In this document: positions 52,499 to 61,400 of the stretch, in pieces
How the letters are laid out: every line of letters begins with the position of its first letter
How positions within the stretch are numbered: the stretch's first letter is position 1
Made by a program: the position numbers and the translations under genes
Notes under the pieces: model-generated
What the model was told of the DNA's origin: nothing
Seen by the model: only the letters and a program-made list of their open reading frames with translations
Databases searched by the model: none
Source: DASSFG01 sp035547915
Lineage (GTDB): Bacteria; Planctomycetota; Planctomycetia; Pirellulales; JAICIG01
Reading direction: 5' to 3'
DNA: 64,000 nt
NCBI GenBank assembly: GCA_035547915.1
Contig: DASZTS010000045.1
Span: 62,001 to 126,000 of the forward strand

Positions 52499-55400
52499 TC
52501 AACCCATGCCGTTCACCAGATTATAGTATTCCTGGCTGGCGAGAATCCCTTCCAAGATTTGTTCCTGGGCATAGCCCGCGTCCATCTGTTGGACCCAATA
52601 CGCTTCGCCTGCCGCGTCGACCGGGCGGTGCAGGTACTGTTCGTACCAGCCGGGGTTGTTCGGATCGCCCGGAATGCCCGACAGCAGATCGCCCCGGTAC
52701 TCGTCGCTGGTGACAAACCCATACACCACGCTGGACAACGAATGGCTCTGAATGTAGTTGGCCCAGTAGGCCAATCCAGCCGGATCGGGGGCCCGATTGA
52801 GCAGGTTCTCGTAGAGCTTGGTTACCCAGGCGTCGGGTGTGCCGCCAGCCGTTATGTAATACTCTTGCGATCCGATGATACCTGCTTGCACCAGCTCCGG
52901 ACCATTGTTGTCGGCCCATACCTGCAGCCAGTAGTCGAGCCCTGGCTGGTCGACGGCGCGTCCGAGGTACTGCTCGTACAGCGAGGCGATCACATCGCTG
53001 CGTCGCTCAGTGCTGGTGACAAAATTGGCTGCAACCTGCTCGCGGGTCATCGCGACAGGGGTGACACCATTCGCGTCGGGCTGCGGCTGTAGCTCATCGA
53101 CCCAGAAGGTGACCTCGGCGCCGCTCGGCGGAGTGGTCCGGTTCAGCACGTTCGTATACATGCTCGTGACCCAATTCGCGTTTTGCGCAGAGGTGGGGCT
53201 GTCGAGGTATACCGTGAGGAAGGTGGATGGAGTCGGCGTACCGGCAGGCGAGGTCGTATCCTGGATCCGGACCGTAAAACTGTCGCGCCCGTTGAAGTCG
53301 GCATCGGGCGTGTACGCGAAGGCGCCGTTAGATGGGTTGTAGGCCAAGCTACCATGGTCGGGCACCTGCGTGAGCACAACTTCCACCGGGACGCCATTGT
53401 GGGGCGTGGTGGTCGACAACAACCCTTTCGAGTCTGTCACGTCGAGCGCCACCACTGGCTGACCTTTGTTGTAGGGCGTATAGACGTACTCCAGCGGACC
53501 CACACTGGGTGGGAATAGGACTTTGTTGACGATATAGGTCACCGTCGTCGTGGCGATCGGATGCACCGATCCGACGTTGTTGTCGGTGGCTTGGAGAGTG
53601 AGGGTGGCCGTGCCCGACCCGTAGGCCGCGACGGTGACCGTCAGGATGTTTCCGTTCACGGTCGCCGACAGCAGCGAAGAATTCGAGTTGCCGGTGATCG
53701 TGATCGTCGGCGGGGCCTCGGGCGGCGTGTTGCTCTCGTCCGGGTCGCCGATGTAGGGGCTCAGGTCGAACGTTATGGTTTGGACCGACGAACTCTCTTG
53801 CAGTGTCTGGTTCGGTATCGGGAGGGCAAACGGCGGCTGATTGACCGGGGTGACGGTGATCACTACCTTGCCCGTGCCGATCTCCGACGGGCCGAGCACA
53901 TTGCCGCTACCGCCCGACACCGGACCGAGCCCGTTGCCGTTATCGTTGACGCTGAAGTTGATGACGGCCTGCCCGGTGAAATTGTTGGCCGGGACGAACT
54001 GCAAGCCGTTGAGGGCGGCGTTAATGGCCGACAGCGTACCGCTGAAGACCATCGTGCTGGCGGCGGTACCGTTGCCCTGGACGAACGTCAGGTTCGTCGT
54101 CTGGCTCAGCGCTACGGTACCCGTGGCAACCCCGGCCGTATTGAGCGTGCTGATGCTGACCGTTTCCACACCAGTGCCGCCATCGGGATCGGTGATGGTG
54201 ATGGCGTTGCCATTGGCCGCCGAGAAGACGAGCGGCGACGTGGGATTCTCCGACACGGTCTGCGCCGTGGGAACATTGACCGACGGCGGTTGGTTGACCG
54301 GGGTGACATCGATGTTCACGACACCCGTGCCCGTCAGACCGCCGTTGCCCAACTGCGCGTCGGTGACGCTGACGCTGATGCTGGCGGCGCCGCGGTAATC
54401 GAAAGTGGGCACGAAGGTCAGGCCGGCAATCGCCGGTTCGCCCGATTGGGCGGCCGCCCCGCTCAGCACCATGTTCACATCGGGAACCGAGCCGACCAAG
54501 GTCAAGCTTGCCGTGCCGCTGCCTTGCACGCTCACGGTGCCGCCGTCGGCGAAGGTCATCGACGGTGTCGAACTGATCGTGCCGTTGCCGCTGAGGCCGG
54601 CCACCGAAAGCGTACCGTTGGCGGTGATCAACTTCACCGTCACCGTATCGTTCGGGGCGTCGATGTCGTAGATCGTCACCGGGTTCGGCGTCGTCGACAA
54701 CGAGGAGAACGTCAGCGACGTCGGGATCACGCCGTTCTCGGGTACGTTCTGCAACGGCGGCACACCGACCGTCGGAGCATCGCCCGTCGAGCTCTGCAAC
54801 AGGATGTCGTATTGCGTGAAGCCCGGATCGACCGAGCCATTGCCGCGGTTGGGTTGCAGGTTGTTGCCGGCCAGATCCTTGATGCCGCCCTGCGTGCCAG
54901 ACCCGAAGGCGTCGAACTGCACGCCGTTGTCGATGAAGATCGTGTACTGGTTGCCGGTGGCCCAGACGCCCGTGGCCGGCACGAAGGAGACGATGTTGGT
55001 GTTGGTGTCGAACTCGAAGAAGTAATCGATGCCCTCGGTCAGCTTCGTACCGTTGCGGTACAAGGCGAACTTCGAGCTGGTGACGGTGCTGGGGTCGATG
55101 CCGGAACCGTTCGGGTCCGAGAGCTGGATGGCGAAATTGTTCAGCGGGCTGCCGATCTCATGGACCACGTTCAGCGTGGGATCGAGATCGTTCGCGCTGT
55201 TGTCTACCGGGTTGACCAAGGTCGAGATCGGGCCGGAGAAATCGATCCGCTCGATCGCACCGCGGTCGACGTATAGGCTGGAGCCCGTGCCGTTGGGATT
55301 GCTCTCCGGATCGGCCGCGCGGAGCTGACCGTAAAGGTCGTAAGCCGGTGCGTTGGTCGGAGAAGCCGGGATGCCGATCGGATTGGTAACCGAGGTCAAG

Positions 55401-58400
55401 TACGACCGCGCCGGCAATTGGCTGATGCCGCTGTCGATGGCCGCCGATCCGGGCGCGAGATAGAAGTCGTTCGTCGCCGGGTCGGTGAACAACGGGGCGG
55501 TCGGCGACAGCGAGATCCCGTTCACGTCGCCGTTGTTGGAGACGGTGCCGGTCAGGTTCGTGCCGTCGTTCTGATACACCGACGCTTCGAGCACCGTCGA
55601 GGAACTCGTGGAATCGACACTGACTCCCGTGGCCAGGTTGGCGAAGATATTGTTCAAGATCGTCGGGCTAGCATGCTGGCTGACCTGCACGCCGACACCC
55701 GTGGGCGTACTTCCACCGTAGATCGTGTTGTTCAGAACGCGGGCGATCGGCACCACGGCCGCGGCCACGTTGCCCGTGTCGGGATCGCCCGAGATCGAGA
55801 TACCGCCCTGGGCGTTATCGACGAGCAGGTTGTTTGTGACGGTGGCACCCGGAGCGACGCCGAAACCGAGCAGGCTCGCCGGCCCGCTGGCGTTCACCAC
55901 GTCGGGCTGTTTCAGGTTGAGCGGCACGCCCGGATACGGATTTCCGCCCGACGAGCGCCCGGCGGCGGTCAGCACGATGCCGAAATCGAGCGAGTTGGAG
56001 ATGCGATTGTCCATGAGGACGATCTGTCCCTGCTCGGGCACGATGTCGTTGTCGCCCTGGCGATCGTACGCCTGCACGTGTTTTGCGGCGTCGACGGTCA
56101 GGGTGTCGCTGACCACGCCGTTATCGCCCGGAATGCCCAACCCTTCGAAGTTGTCCGCGGCCGCTGTGATGATCACGTTGTGCGGCTGCCCGTCGTTGGC
56201 AAACTGGTCGACGTTGGTGACAGCGAACGTAACGGAGCTTTGCCCGGCCGGGATCGTCACCTTCTGGGGCACCGTGACGCGCGGGTCGCTGCTAACCAGC
56301 CAGACAGTGAGCGGTTGATCGGTCGGCGTGTTGCGCGTCACGGTACCGGTGATAGCCGTGACGCCGGCATTGGGATCGAGCAGGTTGGTCGACAAGCTGA
56401 TGCTGAGGGCCGGCGCGAGGCTGTCCGTGACATCGACGAAGCCGGAGATCGGGTTCAAGCCGCCGGCCTGCGGCGTGAGGAAGACCGTTTCGCGCGAGAA
56501 GGCAACCTGATTACCCGCCGCGTCGAGCAGTTCGTTCGCGGGGACCGAGAAATTCACCGAGGTCTGCCCGTCCTGGATGGTCCAGGTGGTACTGGGCACA
56601 ATCGCCGGATCGCTGCTGACGAGCGTCACGGCGAGGTTGCCGAACGTGCCCGTGCGTGTGATGGTGCCGGTGATCGTTCCGCCGTTGTCGGAAACCGTGG
56701 TCTGGTTGAGGCTGACCGCGAGGTCTCCGGCCGCGCCGATGGCGCTGGCGGTGTAGGCGCCGCGGCCGAGCGTGCCGGCCACGAGCAACTGATCGCTGGG
56801 GACGTATTGCAGGCTGTAGACCGGCACGTCGGGCATGAGCGCACCGTAGCGCGACCAACTGCCGGGATTGGAGGTCTGCATCTCATAGACGCCATCTTGC
56901 GCGCCGACGTAGATCAGGTTGTTCGTGGCGTTGCCTGGTACGAACGCGATGCTGTGCAGATTGGCCGTCAGGGCCGATGCGCCATTGGTAAGATTGCCGC
57001 TGATGTCCTGATATGTCTGGCCGGCGTTCACCGTTTCCCAGACGTGGCCGGCACTGTCGACCAAGAACGCATTGCGCCAATTGACGGGGTTGATGGTCAG
57101 GCTGCGAACCGCGGCACCCGTATAGTTGGTGGCGTTGAGCGTGCCGTTCTGCGTCGTGCGCAGCAGCACCGTGTTGCCGACGCCGACCCACAACACATAC
57201 GGGTTCGAGACGCCGCCCGACACACCGCCGTAGGCCATGGCGGCCCCGGAGAGGGCATTCGGTCCCGCACCGCCGCCGCCCAAGGGGGTCAGTGTGCGGC
57301 CGCCGTCGAACGATTCGTATACCGAGTTTCCGCCGCCGATGACCATCCAGCCGGGCGTGCCCGTTTGCGAGTTGAGCACAAACGTGGTGTTGCGCGGCAG
57401 GTTGGTGTCGAACTGGGAGAGAGGCTGCAAGTTGTTGACCAACAGCGGCGGCGACGTGCGGGTGACGATGTTGCCCTGCGAATCGTAGGTCGTCACCTGG
57501 AAATTCTGCATGAAGGCCGAACTGGTGTAGCGCACCGATTCGGTCAGGCCCGGAGGCGAATTGATGTTGTCGACCGCTACGTCTCCGCCTTCGCCCTGGC
57601 TGAAGTCGGTCCAGGCGGTGCTGCCGGTTGTGTTCTGTTCCGGCACGCCGGCATCGGAGACGGCGCCGGCGATCAGCGTTTGCGTGTTGCTGTCGTAGGC
57701 CACGTTCTCGATCTCGGTCACATCGAGATTGCCGACGAGCGAGCTCCACGAACCGCTGGGCGTGCTCAGGCCCGTGGTGCTCGGGTTCGACAAGGCGTAG
57801 ATGCCGCCATCGTCGGTTTCGAGCAATTGAGAGCCGTCGAAAACGAGCGACCGTGAATGGGCGGGCGGGGCCGTGCCCGCGGCGTTGTTGTCGGTGATGA
57901 ACGTCCACTGGCTGCCGCTCGGACGCGAAGAGTCGCCGCGGAAGATTCGACCGGTCGGCCCGGCGGCGCCTTCGCCGTTGTTCGGGAAGGGCTGCTGGTC
58001 GCCGCCGACATAAACGACCGTCGGGTTGGTCGGGTCGGCGGCGATCGAAATGTAGCCACCGCCTACCGGGTTGAGCCCCTCGACGATGCCGTTGTCGGTC
58101 GTCGTGGGCAGGTCCATTTGCACCCACGTGGCGCTCGAGATATTCGTAACCGGCGACTGGTAGATCGACGACAGCGTGGTCTGGTTGTTCGTCGAGTTGA
58201 ACTTCTCGTAGGCGATGTCGACGGCCTTGCCGCTGTCGGCGATCTTGATGACATCGTTCGTGCCGTTGGCGTTCAGGGTCGGCCGCAGGCCGGTGGGCGT
58301 GATATCGGACCACGTGGCACCGGCGTTGTCGCTCGTAAAGATGCCGCCGTTGGTCCCCAGCACGGCCACATAGAAGCGGTTGGGGTCGACCGGATCGGCG

Positions 58401-61400
58401 ATCAGCGAGGTTACCGGCCCGGCCGGCAAACCGCTGTTCGCAAGCGTCGAGACGAGCGTGAACGTCACGCCTCCGTCGGTGCTACGGAGCAACCCGCCCG
58501 TGTTGCCGAAGGCGGCGTTGGCCGCCGCCATGATCACGGCGCCTCGCTCGGCGACGCCCGTGATGTTCTGGCCCACCGGCGTGGCAGGCGACGCCGCCGA
58601 CGGGGTGAGCATGCTCCACGTCTGACCGCCGTTGGTCGACGTCATCAGGCCGGCCAGTTTACCGCCCGCCGGAGCGTTGGCCCCCACCGCGTTCAAGCTG
58701 CTGAAATCGCCGACGCCGGCGATCATCGTCTGGAACGTGCCGTTCGTCACGTCGAATTCGACGTCACCGATCGAGAGCGACGGCATGTTGTCGGTCAGCG
58801 GGGTCCACGTCGGGCCGTTGGCGCTGAGCGCGTTGGTCGTTTCCCAGATGCCGCCGTTCACCGTGGCGATGAAGAGCGTGTTGCCGGTCGGATCGGCCGG
58901 GTCGACGAGCACCTTCTGCACGGCGCCGCTGATGGGATCTTGGAGCCCACCGGGGCCGGTTAGATTGGTTTCCTGACCGTCCGCAACCGGGTTCGGACCC
59001 TGGGCCGTCCAGAGCGGAGTGCCCTGTGCCACCTGCGTCGAGTCGCCATCGTCGCGCACCGCGATCGAGGTGTTACCGCTGGCGAAGTTGGCCGCCGAGG
59101 CCACGATCGTCACGTTGACCGGCTGCTGACGCAGGATGTCATCGTCGACCGCGTTGATGGGGAACGTCGCCGAATCGGCACCGGCCGGGATGGTGACCGT
59201 CGCCGGCACCGTGGCCGAAGCCGTATCGAGACTGGTGAGCGTGACCACGAGCGGAACATTGTCGGGCGAGTTGCGCGTGACGATTCCGGTAGCCGCACCC
59301 GCACCCTGGTTCTCGACGATCGTGTGCGAAGTCGGGCTCTGAATGGCCACCGTCAAGGTCGGGATGACGCCTGCGTCGTCCTCGACGTCGAGCGTGTTGC
59401 TGCTCGATCCGTAGCCGGCGGCGGTCGCCGTGATGTCGACCTTTTGCGGGCCGTCGGCCAACTCGTCTCCGTTCAGGTCTTGTTGCTCGACGCCGGTGAC
59501 GGTCACGACCACCGAAGTCGCTCCGGCCGGTATCAACACGTTCAAGAGACCGCCCTGGCTGGTCGAGCCGTTGGCGCTGAGCACCACGTTCGAGCTGGCC
59601 AGTCCCCCGACCACGTCCGTGGCCGTCAAATGCACCGTGACGGCGCTGCCCAGGGCCGACGGGGCGAAATTGACACGGCTGATGGTGACCGTCGTGGAGT
59701 CGCCCGCACCGGACTCGGTGATCGTCGGGTTGGCGACCGAGACGGCCAGGCTGCCCGTCACCGAGTTCGAAGTCGACACGTTCACGACGCCGAAGAAATC
59801 GACCCGGTTACCCGCGGTCACGGTGGCATGCACGCCCGTGAGCGTGGTGTTGGCGTTCACCGCATTGGCGATAGCTTGTGCCACGTTGGCCGCCGACGAG
59901 GACCCCTGGAACGGTACTCCCGTGTTCCCGTCGGGCAGCGTGCCACTGCTGGTGGCAAACTCGAAGGTCACGACATGGACGCCGTCGTTCACCTGGAAGG
60001 TCTGGCCGTTGGCCAGCGCCGAGCCCGCCGGGGCGATGATGGTGAACCCGTCCGTCAACCGGTCGTTGATGTTGTAGGAGTTGACGAGATCGATGTCCGG
60101 CTGATTGGGATCGGCCGTCACGGCGTAGGGCGTGCCCGTGCGAATGTCGAGCTGGTACGGTCCGGTCAGGATCTGCGTCGGTACGTTGACATTCGGACTG
60201 GTAGGCGTGGTGAAGTAGGTCGTGTCGGCGGTATCGCCCGTCACCATTTCGCCGCGGCCGGCAAGCCCCACGGTCACGTCGTCGACGTAGAAGCCTTCGA
60301 AGCCATTGTTTTGGCCGCGGGTGGGGTTGTTGAACGCGCCGAACTTGTCGCCTGGCAGACCCTGATTCATCGAACCGGCAGTGCTGAAATCGAACCGCAG
60401 CATCAAGTTGCTGGCGCCGGCGTAGTTGCTCAGGTCGATGCGCGACTGCAACCACTGGCCGCTGCCGTCGAAGAGTTGCTGCACCTGCTGGCGCGGATCG
60501 ATCGCGGGTTGACCTTGCACCGTGGTCGCCGGCTGGAGGGCCGATGAACTGTCGAAGCCGGGCAGTTCGCTCCCCTGCGAATTCTGTCGCGCCGCGGTCG
60601 TACCGGCGGCGAGGGCGTTGGGATCGGTCGCCGCGTTGTAGGCCACCCGCGTCGGATCGTTGGTCGCCACCTCGGTCCAGGTTTGACCTCCGTCGGTGGA
60701 GATCATCACGCGGGCGCTCGACTTGAAGCCCGTCGTGCTCTGACCGCTGTTGAGGAAGTAGTTGAAGTACAACGTCGGCAAATCGCCGGCGTTGTAGTTG
60801 GCCAGGCTGAAGCTGTTCGTTTGCAGGCTGCCCAGCGCACCGCCGGGCAGGTTGTACGTACCGTACACGCTGCTGTTGGTCGCGTAATTGGCGGCACCCG
60901 GTTGCAGCGTCGTATTGGCGCCGGTGTCGATCACGCCCGCCCCGTTGGGGTTTTCCAAGCCGAAGTAATAGCTCAGATTGCCCGCCTCGGGCTGGTTGGT
61001 CGATTCCGTGTTGCGGCTGTCATCCGGCGCACTGTTGATGCCGTGGCCCGCATCGTCGGCGCGGGCATCCGTGACGTGCCAGAGATTGTAGTCGAGCGTC
61101 GAGAACGCCAGACCCGTGACGTTGGTCACGCCCAAGGAGACGCTCGATGCTCCGCCCGAGAAGACCGGCTGCAAGACACCCGACGTGTTGAAGGCCCACA
61201 GCTTGCCGTTGGAGTCGGCCGCGAAGAGGTCGTTGGCATACGTTCCCAGCGACGGATTGCTGGGGTTGATATTCGTGTCGGCCGGACCGTTGGTCAGCGA
61301 GGTGAAGGTGACCCCGTTGCCCCCCGTCGTCGTGATTTTGGCGACAAACTGCACCGAGGCCGGGCCGGTGGGGTTGTTGATGATGTAGAGCCCGCCCTCG